Origin: Phycisphaerae bacterium | GTDB taxonomy: Bacteria; Planctomycetota; Phycisphaerae; UBA1845 | DNA: 64,000 nt | Direction: 5' to 3' | Assembly: GCA_029260115.1 (NCBI GenBank) | Contig: JAJDDW010000071.1 | Span: 30,667-94,666, forward strand | Shown: positions 36,398-44,793 of the stretch, piece by piece | How the letters are laid out: each line of letters opens with the position of its first letter | Position numbering within the stretch: position 1 is the stretch's first letter | The notes under the pieces: generated by a model | Databases searched by the model: none | What the model was told of the DNA's origin: nothing | What the model saw: only the letters and a program-made list of their open reading frames with translations | Position numbers and translations under genes: made by a program

Positions 36398-39346
36398 ATG
36401 ATTCAAGTGCGCTGGATCTGCTTATTCGCCTTATCGTTGGCTTTGCCATTGGCTGCCCAACGCCCTGCCCCATTGGCTGACTCCGTGCGTACCCCATTAT
36501 TACCGGCTGAGGTGTCTGATCTGCCTGTCAATATAGATGGTGAGCTAGCCCTACTCTTTGAAGAGGATGACGGAACACACGTTGTCCACGTAATCGGTGA
36601 TTTTTCTCTACAATTAGGCGGGGCAGAGGGTCAGACCATCCACAGCCGAGAAGCCGTGGTGTGGATTGAAAATTTTGAGGCCAAGGGAGCCGAAGGGCGG
36701 CGTTATCAAATCATACTCTGGCAGGATGCCCAAGTCCGCGAATTCGGCGGCACCATGACCACCGGGCCAGCGCTATTTGTCACCTTGGCGAGTAAAGGGC
36801 CATTGTCTATTGCGACGGATGATTACGCCCACCAATCCTCGCTCGAGAGTCGGGCGTACCAATATGGGCAAAAAATTCGCCAGGATTTGGCCAGTGCTCA
36901 GGCCGATGTCGTGGCGACCGATTCGTCATTAAGTGTGATCGATACGACCGGACTGGGTCGGCCATCGCGCACGCAGGGAATTAAGCCGGTAATCTCTTTT
37001 AGAACTGAAGGCGACCTGACAGGGCCAATTGCGGGTGGCGAGCATCAATATGTGACGGTCATCGGCGGCGTGCACCTATCTCGCGGCACACCTGGAACCG
37101 ATGATTTTCTTGAAATTCGGGCCGACCGGGTCGTGGTCTACCTCCCTGGCGATGCGGAATTCCCATCTTTGTCTGATTCACCAAGTGCGCAGGCTATGGG
37201 CGGAAAAAAGGAAGATGCGGTTAAGGGTGATTCGCCAGCGGAACTTCGTCAGGCCAAGCGCCGCCGCAACAATCGACCTACTCTATCAGGCAGTTTTGGA
37301 GATGTGGAAGTTGAAGCCGTCTATCTGGAAGGCGACGTACAGATGCTGCAAGGCCCTAATGTCATTCGGGCCTCGGAACTGTACTACGATTTACTTCGCG
37401 ATAAGGCGCTCATCTTAGATGCCGTCGTCCGACTCATGGCTCCAAAACGAAATATACCGCTATACGTCAGAGCAGAAGAGATTCGCCAATTATCCACCTC
37501 GGAATTTTCCGCTACCGAAGCCAAGCTCACGACCAGCGAATTTTTCACGCCTCATTATCATGTTGGGGCGGGGCATATCGACATTGTCAACCACACACTG
37601 GCGAGTCCCACCGGTGGCCAACAGGTGCGCGCGGGAAGTTTCCGAATTGAAGATGCCACGTTAAACGTAAGCGGCACACCCATCGCGTATTGGCCATACA
37701 TTCGCGGCAGCGTGGATACGAGCGAGACGGCCATCCGCCGTGTACGCACTGGCTTTAGCGATGACTTTGGCCTGGAGTTTGAGACGAGCTGGCATTTGTT
37801 CCATGTGCTCGACCTTGAACGGCCCGATGGTTTTGACGGGACATTAGACCTGGATTTCTATTCCGAGCGTGGGCCGGCTATTGGCGTTGACATTGATTAT
37901 GAGCGTGATCGCTACTTCGGTCTGATTAAATCCTATCTGCTTAGCGACGACGGCGAAGATTTTCTTGGCGAACAACGTGAGGAACAGTCTCGAAAAGAAA
38001 TTCGCGGCAGATTTTTGCTCCGACATCGACAATATCTCGAAGACGACTGGCAACTATCGCTAGAAATTTCGTATCTATCCAACGACGGATTCCTCGAGGA
38101 GTTTTTCGAAAGCGAATTCGACAACGATAAAGAACAAGAAACCTTGTTGTATCTCAAAAAGCAACGTGAGAATTGGGCCTTTACTGCAACGCTGCAGGGG
38201 CGCATACTCGATTTCGAAACCCAAACCGAGCGATTGCCAGACTTAGCCTACTATCGGGTGGGTGAGCCTTTGGGCAATGGGGTGAATTGGTATGGCGAGT
38301 TTCATTCTGGCCTGGTGCGATATCGGCCTGGTAATCAGTCATTTAGAGAATTTCTTCGTGAAGGTTCTCTCGTAGGATCGGGCAGTGTCATACGTCAAGA
38401 TGCCAGACAGGAGCTTACGTATCCCCTAGATGTCGGGCCTGTTCGGTTGGTTCCTTTTCTCGTGCTGCGTAATACCCTATGGGATGATACGCCGGAACAG
38501 GGCGGACTTGGGCGTATTTACGGCGCGGCTGGGGTGCGTGGTAGTCTCTATCTGTCTCAACTCGATCGAGACGTAAAGTCATCCATGTTCGATCTTGATG
38601 GCCTACGTCATATCGTCAAACTCGATGTATCGGCTTGGGCCAGCGAAGCGAACCATACCCGCGACGAATTGTTTCCGTTTGATGATACGGTGGAAGGTAT
38701 CAATGACGCCGACGGCGTGTTGATCGGCGTGCGTCAGCGATGGCAGACCAAGCGTGGAGAAGGTGAGACCCGTCGAACGGTTGATGTGCTCACGGTGGAT
38801 GTTGAAGCGGGCTTTTTTAATGATAGCGACAATGAGGATCAGACCAACGGATATATTCCGCTTAGCCGGCCGGAAGAAAGCGTGACCAGAAACTTTGTGA
38901 ATTCGTCAGTCATTTGGCGTATGAACGATCGCACGGCCTTGGTCAATGAGATGAACTACGATGTCAATGATGGCGAGTTGGACGTTTGGAATGTTTCTTA
39001 CGTGGTAGATCGCTCGCCTCGCCTGAGTTACTTGTTAGGGTATCGCTTCATCGAAGAAACTGGCTCGAACTTATTGGCGATTGATATGAACTATCGTTTA
39101 AGCGAAAAACATCTACTAGCGCTACGTGAGCGATTTGATATTGCCCGTGGTCAAACACTTGATTTTACAGTGGGTTTGGTGCGAAAGTTTCCTCGTTGGT
39201 TCGGCGCGGTCTCGTTTGAACTCGATGAAGCGGAAGACGATTTCGGCGTGAGTTTTAGTTTATGGCCTGAGGGTCTGCCCAAAGCGGCGCTGGGGTCAAG
39301 ACGATTCACGGGCTTAGCCACTTCGACGCAGGTGCTTAATAAATAG
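36398..39346 (+). CDS. LptD/OstA-like outer-membrane protein
   Basis: A 982-residue protein with a signal peptide ('WICLFALSLALPLAAQ'). The N-terminal part has two OstA-like beta-jellyroll segments: 'TIHSREAVVWIENFEAKG' and later 'VEVEAVYLEGDVQMLQGPNVIRAS'-type text, here kept to 'YLEGDVQMLQGPNVIRA'. The C-terminal half alternates short amphipathic strands ('IDIDYERDRYFGLIKSY'-like, 'LSYLLGYRFIEETGSNLLA') as in a large beta-barrel. LptD inserts lipopolysaccharide into the outer leaflet, so this implies an LPS-type outer membrane. The length is above the ~780 of E. coli LptD. A good promoter lies 80 bases upstream; the neighbour converges after a hairpin. Confidence 0.75.
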   Translation: MIQVRWICLFALSLALPLAAQRPAPLADSVRTPLLPAEVSDLPVNIDGELALLFEEDDGTHVVHVIGDFSLQLGGAEGQTIHSREAVVWIENFEAKGAEGRRYQIILWQDAQVREFGGTMTTGPALFVTLASKGPLSIATDDYAHQSSLESRAYQYGQKIRQDLASAQADVVATDSSLSVIDTTGLGRPSRTQGIKPVISFRTEGDLTGPIAGGEHQYVTVIGGVHLSRGTPGTDDFLEIRADRVVVYLPGDAEFPSLSDSPSAQAMGGKKEDAVKGDSPAELRQAKRRRNNRPTLSGSFGDVEVEAVYLEGDVQMLQGPNVIRASELYYDLLRDKALILDAVVRLMAPKRNIPLYVRAEEIRQLSTSEFSATEAKLTTSEFFTPHYHVGAGHIDIVNHTLASPTGGQQVRAGSFRIEDATLNVSGTPIAYWPYIRGSVDTSETAIRRVRTGFSDDFGLEFETSWHLFHVLDLERPDGFDGTLDLDFYSERGPAIGVDIDYERDRYFGLIKSYLLSDDGEDFLGEQREEQSRKEIRGRFLLRHRQYLEDDWQLSLEISYLSNDGFLEEFFESEFDNDKEQETLLYLKKQRENWAFTATLQGRILDFETQTERLPDLAYYRVGEPLGNGVNWYGEFHSGLVRYRPGNQSFREFLREGSLVGSGSVIRQDARQELTYPLDVGPVRLVPFLVLRNTLWDDTPEQGGLGRIYGAAGVRGSLYLSQLDRDVKSSMFDLDGLRHIVKLDVSAWASEANHTRDELFPFDDTVEGINDADGVLIGVRQRWQTKRGEGETRRTVDVLTVDVEAGFFNDSDNEDQTNGYIPLSRPEESVTRNFVNSSVIWRMNDRTALVNEMNYDVNDGELDVWNVSYVVDRSPRLSYLLGYRFIEETGSNLLAIDMNYRLSEKHLLALRERFDIARGQTLDFTVGLVRKFPRWFGAVSFELDEAEDDFGVSFSLWPEGLPKAALGSRRFTGLATSTQVLNK

Positions 39347-39442
39347 CTGACATCGTTGATGAAGATGCTGGCATCCCCAGCATTACGAATTTCCACGTGG
39401 GCACTGCACTAATGAGCATTATGGGGAAATAGGCTAACACCG

Positions 39443-39468
39443 GCGAAGACACCCTACCGTGTCTTCGC
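39443..39468. terminator. Ten-bp hairpin between convergent genes
   Basis: GCGAAGACAC and GTGTCTTCGC pair perfectly around a six-base loop, midway between the convergent lptD-like and histone-like genes. There is no T tract on either side, so it may be a bidirectional terminator or RNA-stabilising hairpin rather than a classical terminator. Confidence 0.55.
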
Positions 39469-39535
39469 ACTACAAATGAACTAACTAATCGCCCCTTCAA
39501 TCGGCCCTAGCGCGAAGGGTTAATTCCGGAACTGG

Positions 39536-40264
39536 CTACTTCTTTTTTTTCTTGGCTGTGGTTTTCTTCTTGGCAGGGGCCTTCTTTTTCGCCGCAGCCT
39601 TTTTCACAACAGTCTTCTTCTTGGCTGGGGCAGTTTTCTTGGCGACTTTTTTCTTCGCCGCTTTTTTCGTCGCGGTCTTCTTTGTCGTCTTCTTGGCAAC
39701 TACCTTTTTCTTAGTCGCTGCAGCTTTTTTCTTAACCTTCTTAGCCGGTGCCGCCTTTTTCGTTTTCTTTTTAGCGGCCACCTTCTTCACTGCCTTTTTC
39801 GTACTCTTCTCAGCCACTTTCTTCCGTTTTACTCTCACCACTTTAGGCGCGATGACTTTCGTTTTCGTAGTTTTAACTGCGACCTTTTCAGGCGATGCTG
39901 ATTTCGGTGTATTGATGAAGTGTAAGGGGCTTTTTACTTTTGGCTGAACGACTAATTCATCGGCGGCGACGATACGCAAATTCTCGTAATGCCCGTCTCT
40001 GGTGGAGCGTTCTAAATGTGCTTCCACTTCCTCACGTTCAACGGCTTTGTATAGTGTCATGGTCATGCCATCACACGCATCGCCTAATAATTTCCAAGCG
40101 AATGGAATAACTTCTTTGACGCCGATAGAGCGTTTGGGCTGTTCGGCAACTGCAGCCCCCGCAGCCGGGGTTCCTGGACTTGCTGTTGTTGCAACGGCGG
40201 TTTCAGTTTTACCGGTATCGCTACTCTTAGTTTCTATATTGTCAGCACTGTTGTTTGCGAGCAA
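39536..40264 (-). CDS. Histone H1-like Lys/Ala-rich protein
   Basis: A 242-residue protein in two parts. The first ~125 residues are a compact-looking domain with 'KEVIPFAWKLLGDACDGMTM' and 'YKAVEREEVEAHLERST'. The last ~110 residues are almost pure Lys, Ala and Thr in KKxA/AKK patterns ('VKKVAAKKKTKKAAPAKK'), as in eukaryotic histone H1 tails and bacterial H1-like proteins. It probably binds DNA and compacts the nucleoid; that is inference from composition. I do not recognise the N-terminal domain. Long open frames on the opposite strand over the tail are composition artefacts. Confidence 0.75.
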   Translation of the reverse strand: MLANNSADNIETKSSDTGKTETAVATTASPGTPAAGAAVAEQPKRSIGVKEVIPFAWKLLGDACDGMTMTLYKAVEREEVEAHLERSTRDGHYENLRIVAADELVVQPKVKSPLHFINTPKSASPEKVAVKTTKTKVIAPKVVRVKRKKVAEKSTKKAVKKVAAKKKTKKAAPAKKVKKKAAATKKKVVAKKTTKKTATKKAAKKKVAKKTAPAKKKTVVKKAAAKKKAPAKKKTTAKKKKK

Positions 40265-40583
40265 AACTAAATACCTTTGTTGTTATGGTCTTTCGTATCG
40301 AATGAGCCAGTTATTAATCTAATACCAGCATCCCCAGTCAGTGGCCCCGTTCGTGGGCAACCCTTTTTACATCGCCACATAGGATACGCCCAGTTACCCC
40401 GCCCGGCTAGTGCAATCCCATAATGTCAATTGACGGTTTTTTACGCCCTAATACCCTGGCGGAAACGAACGACCAATCGCCATTTTACCTATGCATCTCT
40501 AATTCCGCGCGGTTTTTGGTTGATCCATGATTTTTCGTCCAAAACCGAAATTCTCAATATTCACTCCGTGACCTTTTTGACGA
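40265..40583. other. Intergenic region, no gene recognised
   Basis: Between the histone-like gene and the tRNA-Arg promoter. Only short frames without ribosome sites are seen on either strand. Confidence 0.45.
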
Positions 40584-40612
40584 CTGGACGCGCCCCAAGC
40601 CGGTACTATAAT
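40584..40612 (+). promoter_or_regulatory. Candidate promoter for tRNA-Arg
   Basis: A perfect TATAAT (40607-40612) lies 17 bases after CTGGAC (40584-40589), 51 bases upstream of the tRNA. A hairpin-prone leader (CGAGC-ATG-GCTCG) lies between promoter and tRNA. Confidence 0.5.
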
Positions 40613-40663
40613 CACAAACCTACCTGACCGTCGAGCATGGCTCGGCAGGCAGGTCGAATAGCC

Positions 40664-40737
40664 GCGCCTGTAGCTCAATTGGATAGAGTAACTGGCTTCG
40701 AACCAGTAGGTTGGAGGTTCGAGTCCTCCCGGGCGCA
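40664..40737 (+). tRNA. tRNA-Arg (anticodon TCG)
   Basis: A complete cloverleaf: acceptor GCGCCTG/CGGGCGC (one T-G pair), anticodon stem ACTGG/CCAGT with loop CTTCGAA (anticodon TCG, reading CGA), T arm GGAGG-TTCGAGT-CCTCC, discriminator A. No CCA is encoded. No integrase is adjacent. Confidence 0.95.
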
Positions 40738-40800
40738 TTGATTATCGCCTAAGTCGCGATAGTTCCCCTTTCGGCAGGTCAGCACGAATCTAGCAACGGA

Positions 40801-42603
40801 TTATTCATCATCCAAGTGCAAGACGGACATAAACGCTTCCTGAGGGATGCCTACGTTACCCACGGTTTTCATGCGATTCTTACCCTTTTTCTGTTTCTCA
40901 AGTAGCTTTCGCTTTCGTGAAATGTCCCCGCCATAGCATTTAGCCGTCACATCCTTACGGAACGCCTGCACTGTTTCTCTGGCAATGACCTTAGAGCCGA
41001 TAGCTGCTTGCAAAGGTATCTCGAACATGTGGCGGGAGATTTCTTTTTTCAGACGAGAAATTAATTTTCTCCCACGGGTCATGGCCTTGTCTCGATGGAC
41101 AATAACAGCGAGTGCATCGACTGGCGCATTGTTTACGAGAATGTCCATCCTCACCATGTCCCCATGTTTATATTCACCGAGTTCATAGTCTGCGGTGCCA
41201 TACCCGCGGGTGATGCTTTTTAGTTTGTCGTAAAAATCGTAAATAATTTCGCATAAAGGAATCTTGTATGTCAACATAACCCGCGTAGGCGAAAGGTATT
41301 CCGATTTTATTTGCACGCCCCTGCGATCCATACTCAGTTGCATAACCGAGCCGATGCAGTCCGCCGGGATAATCATCTGGACATTGGCAATAGGTTCACG
41401 AATTTCATCTATCGTACTCATGTCCGGCAATTCGCTAGGCGATTCGATGCGTACTTCTTCCCCACTTTTGAGAAGCACTTCGTAGGTGACCGTGGGCGCC
41501 GTTTGCACCACGGTGATGTCACTTTCACGTTCCAGACGCTCCTGGATAATTTTCATATGCAAGAGGCCCAGAAAACCGCAGCGAAATCCGATACCCAACG
41601 CATCTGAGCTGACCGTATTGTAGGTGAACGAGCTGTCGTTAAGCCAAAGTTTTTCCATCGCTTCGCGCAGTTGGGCGGTGGTTGTACCTACACCGGTATA
41701 GAAATCGCAAAACACCATCTGCTGCGGCGGATCATAGCCTGGTAAGGCTTTGCTGGTCGGCCTGATGGCGTGGGTGATGGTGTCCCCAATGCTCACATCC
41801 GCCAGCGTTTTGATGCCTGCAACGAAATAGCCTACTTCCCCGGCGGATAATGATTCTACCGAAGTCATTTTTGGTCGAAATTTTCCGACTTCCGTGACAA
41901 TGAATTTTCGATCGACGCCCATGAGCAAAATCTCGTCGCCGCGCTTGAAGGAACCATCGATGACGCGGGCATGAGAAATGACGCCGCGATGTTGGTCGGG
42001 CTTGGCGTCATAAATGAGAGATCGCAATGGTGCGCTAGGATCGCCTTTAGGGGCTGGAATTCTTTCTACTACTGCGCGCAACAGGTCATCAATGCCTTCC
42101 CCCGTTTTCGCGCTAGTAAATACAGCCTGGGAAGCATCTAAGCCTAGGACCTGTTCAACTTCTAATGCGATGTCTTCGGGATGGGCGGATGGGAGATCAA
42201 TTTTGTTGATGACCAGAATGATTTCCAGATTAGCTTCGACAGCTAGGTAGGCATTGGCTACGGTTTGTGCTTGCACGCCTTGGGTCGCGTCTACCAAAAC
42301 CAACACGCCCTCGCACGCGGCGAGTGCGCGTGAAACTTCGTAATGAAAATCCACATGACCCGGAGTGTCGATAAGGTTGAACATGTAGTCTTTGCCATCG
42401 CATTTGTATGGCACGGACGCACGATTGGCTTTGATAGTAATACCCATCTCGCGTTCGAGGTCCATGTCATCGAGAAACTGGGCGCGCATCTCCCGGGCTG
42501 TAATGGCTCCGGTGTGTTCGAGGATGCGGTCAGCTAGCGTGCTCTTACCGTGGTCGATGTGGGCTACGATGCTAAAATTTCGGATGAGACTCAGGTCAGC
42601 CAT
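40801..42603 (-). CDS. lepA: Elongation factor 4 (LepA)
   Basis: A 600-residue translational GTPase that acts on ribosomes to assist initiation/biogenesis or back-translocation. G1 is 'AHIDHGKS', with 'DTPGHVDF' and 'NKIDLPSA' further on. The LepA-specific parts are 'GFRCGFLGLLHMKIIQERLE' and the C-terminal 'CYGGDISRKRKLLEKQKKGK', typical of the LepA CTD. Length is as expected. The ribosome site before the ATG is weak. Confidence 0.97.
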   Translation of the reverse strand: MADLSLIRNFSIVAHIDHGKSTLADRILEHTGAITAREMRAQFLDDMDLEREMGITIKANRASVPYKCDGKDYMFNLIDTPGHVDFHYEVSRALAACEGVLVLVDATQGVQAQTVANAYLAVEANLEIILVINKIDLPSAHPEDIALEVEQVLGLDASQAVFTSAKTGEGIDDLLRAVVERIPAPKGDPSAPLRSLIYDAKPDQHRGVISHARVIDGSFKRGDEILLMGVDRKFIVTEVGKFRPKMTSVESLSAGEVGYFVAGIKTLADVSIGDTITHAIRPTSKALPGYDPPQQMVFCDFYTGVGTTTAQLREAMEKLWLNDSSFTYNTVSSDALGIGFRCGFLGLLHMKIIQERLERESDITVVQTAPTVTYEVLLKSGEEVRIESPSELPDMSTIDEIREPIANVQMIIPADCIGSVMQLSMDRRGVQIKSEYLSPTRVMLTYKIPLCEIIYDFYDKLKSITRGYGTADYELGEYKHGDMVRMDILVNNAPVDALAVIVHRDKAMTRGRKLISRLKKEISRHMFEIPLQAAIGSKVIARETVQAFRKDVTAKCYGGDISRKRKLLEKQKKGKNRMKTVGNVGIPQEAFMSVLHLDDE

Positions 42604-42972
42604 AAGTTGTGTTCATTCAAAGTATAATTCGCGATTGACCCCAGTGAATCGCAGGTAGCGAGCCACCTCATCACGATCGAGCGGCACAAAGCTACCGAGC
42701 CTTACATCGGCGAAAAAACGATTTTACGCCGATGTTGGCTAGCCCCATAGTATAGAGCACCTGCGGCTAGTGCCAACTGCTACGATTTTTAGGCTAGGGC
42801 CAAACCATCACATGGCTTCATAATCGGGTTTTGTAGGAATTATATCGCCAGATAACGTATAAATCGCAACCACTACGACGTATAAACGCGACGGGCTTCT
42901 TGATTCTGAACAGGACTTGAAACATTCAATCTTGTATCCCGTGGGATGAGACGCGTTGGGGGAGCAGGCTAG
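42604..42972. other. Intergenic region upstream of lepA
   Basis: No gene recognised. The only feature is a nine-bp inverted repeat at 42704-42735. Confidence 0.5.
42704..42735. repeat. Nine-bp inverted repeat upstream of lepA
   Basis: ACATCGGCG (42704-42712) and CGCCGATGT (42727-42735) are perfectly complementary, and the loop adds an A5/T4 pairing. It lies between the CPBP-like gene's stop and lepA's start, both minus strand. It could be a terminator without T tract or an operator. The right arm with its flank (TACGCCGATGTT) also occurs near 5574. Confidence 0.55.
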
Positions 42973-43851
42973 CTACCAATAATACGCTAACATCATCATT
43001 ATACCCGCCGCGGCTACGGTCGAGGCGTGTAGCACGTAAGGGGCATGCCAGGAATTGCAACGGTAGGCTATATATCCAAGGAATACGCCACCGGGAAACG
43101 ATAGCAGAAACTCGCGTCCGTTCTTGCCCCAGTGGATCATACCGAATAGCACACCTGTCAGCAATACGGCACCCAAGCAGCCGTCCGGCAACCCTGCCCA
43201 GCGCGTGATGCGCTGAACCCCAACTGCGCCTTTAGTGGGTTGAGCCAGACCTACCCATTGCAAATTTTTTCGGAGGCCAGATGTTGCATCCTGGACTATC
43301 TCCGGTGGTTCGGGCCACTTGTGTCCTCGGCGAAACAGGCCAAGTAGCGTGCCCTCTAGCAACGAATGTTCGCAAAACAATACGACGATGTAGTATGAAA
43401 CGATTCTGGCAGGACCAGCTTGCACGTATGGCTTATAGTATCCTGCGAACCCCGGACTATGTACCATCCAATAAAGAAATGGGATTGATATAACGAAGCT
43501 ACAAGCCACGATACGTAGCAATAGTTGGTTGGGCCTGCGCCAACCCAAATCCGATAAAGGTCCAGGACGAATTATGAACATCGTGATGAGCGGAATGAGA
43601 AATGCAGACACAACGTAGAACCCCCCTGCTTGCAAATGCAAAGAGGGGGAGTCTACGCCGATTGTGCCATACATTGCCGCGACCAATCGATGGATCGCCA
43701 ACTGAGGCCAGCGCCATACATGACGAAACGCCGGGCCAATCCAAATGGGCGGAACTACGACCATCCAAAGCACATAGAGGCTCGCAAGCACCATGGCAAG
43801 CCTCGTTGATCCGCCCGTAACTTTGAGCGGAACAGTCAACTTTTTGGTCAC
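42973..43851 (-). CDS. CPBP-type intramembrane protease-like protein
   Basis: A 292-residue multi-pass membrane protein with at least seven helices. The CPBP/Abi metalloprotease-type motifs are partly kept: motif 1 reads 'EHSLLEG' (Glu161...Glu166) instead of EExxxR, motif 2 'FGMIH' (236-240) supplies the FxxxH His, and a further His lies in 'HAPYVLHAST' (269-278). Because motif 1 is altered, activity is uncertain. Its start codon overlaps the stop of the Cys-rich lipoprotein gene (ATGA), so the two proteins are made together and may act together, for example with the lipoprotein as a partner or substrate; that is inference. Confidence 0.7.
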   Translation of the reverse strand: MTKKLTVPLKVTGGSTRLAMVLASLYVLWMVVVPPIWIGPAFRHVWRWPQLAIHRLVAAMYGTIGVDSPSLHLQAGGFYVVSAFLIPLITMFIIRPGPLSDLGWRRPNQLLLRIVACSFVISIPFLYWMVHSPGFAGYYKPYVQAGPARIVSYYIVVLFCEHSLLEGTLLGLFRRGHKWPEPPEIVQDATSGLRKNLQWVGLAQPTKGAVGVQRITRWAGLPDGCLGAVLLTGVLFGMIHWGKNGREFLLSFPGGVFLGYIAYRCNSWHAPYVLHASTVAAAGIMMMLAYYW

Positions 43852-44555
43852 GGCATGGAGACCAGCGTCGAGTCGCAGGAACCACCGTCGCCATTTTCAA
43901 GATGCAACGATAAATTTCCATTGGCAGGATCGAGCGTTAACATCAAGGTGTGATCACCCACACCGAACGCCGTAACACCGCTCGCCGTTCCAGTCAGATC
44001 GCCCGTTAGGGAAATGGTGATATCTTCGTTTCCGGTCAATCCGGTCAGAGTCAGCACACCATTGTTGTTTACGACAGAAACCATATCGTCATCGTCACCG
44101 CAGCTAGTCGCCCCAGTATAGTTGCCAGCGGCCCCAACCAATGACTGAGGTGATACCGTATCCGAGGCCATGCAGTTACCTGTGCCTGGATCGCAAGTTT
44201 CACCTGCCGGACACATTACATCCACATTGGTACAGGAACCATCCGCTTCGCAGGTATCCGTTGTACACAGATCGCTATCATCACAGTCATCGTCACTGTC
44301 ACATTCTGGGCATGCACCGTCGGGTTCCGTGCAGGCCGTACCATTGTCACATGTAACTGGTATACCATCAGTGCAATTAAATGTTCCGCCATCAGCGCTA
44401 CACATTTCAACTCCATTGCACGCAAGGCCGTCGTTGCAGGGGTTGTTAAGGCATGGGTCACACCCAGTAGCCCCAATAAGCGAGAAAAATACGACCACCG
44501 TAGCCAGCTGCCGCGTCCAGACAATCGACCGCAGCGAAGTTTGTACGTTGTTCAT
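43848..44555 (-). CDS. Cys-rich lipoprotein with C-terminal shared module
   Basis: A 235-residue protein. The ATG at 44553-44555 is preferred, with AAAGGA six bases upstream. Two other in-frame ATGs lie up to five codons earlier. The signal helix ends in 'IGATGC', a lipobox. Cys/Asp-rich EGF-like or calcium-binding-like segments follow ('CNDGLACNGVEMC', 'CDSDDDCDDSDLCTTDTC'). The last ~85 residues ('GVLTLTGLTGNEDITISLTG', then a closing Cys) match the end of the lipoprotein at 3084-4133. Its stop overlaps the CPBP-like gene's start. Confidence 0.75.
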   Translation of the reverse strand: MNNVQTSLRSIVWTRQLATVVVFFSLIGATGCDPCLNNPCNDGLACNGVEMCSADGGTFNCTDGIPVTCDNGTACTEPDGACPECDSDDDCDDSDLCTTDTCEADGSCTNVDVMCPAGETCDPGTGNCMASDTVSPQSLVGAAGNYTGATSCGDDDDMVSVVNNNGVLTLTGLTGNEDITISLTGDLTGTASGVTAFGVGDHTLMLTLDPANGNLSLHLENGDGGSCDSTLVSMP

Positions 44556-44793
44556 CATACATCCTTTCATAATGTTTAAATGTCACTAGTTAAGCACAGC
44601 CCGATTGTTCAAATGTTATGCATGCTTAGGTATGTGGCAAGGCCCGCGGCGACAATGTCAACAATCGGGCGTATTTGGGGGCAAAAGAGTGGCTACGCAC
44701 TAAACATCTTTTCACATATGGCGACCTATTCGTCTTACGGGGATATACTAGCCAACTTGTTACGCTTGATAGGCCGAGGCCGTGTGACGAATT

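Noticed and set aside
39552..39947. 131-residue Phe/Ala-rich plus-strand frame
   Set aside because: The reverse reading of the Lys/Ala-rich tail; hydrophobicity is a composition artefact.
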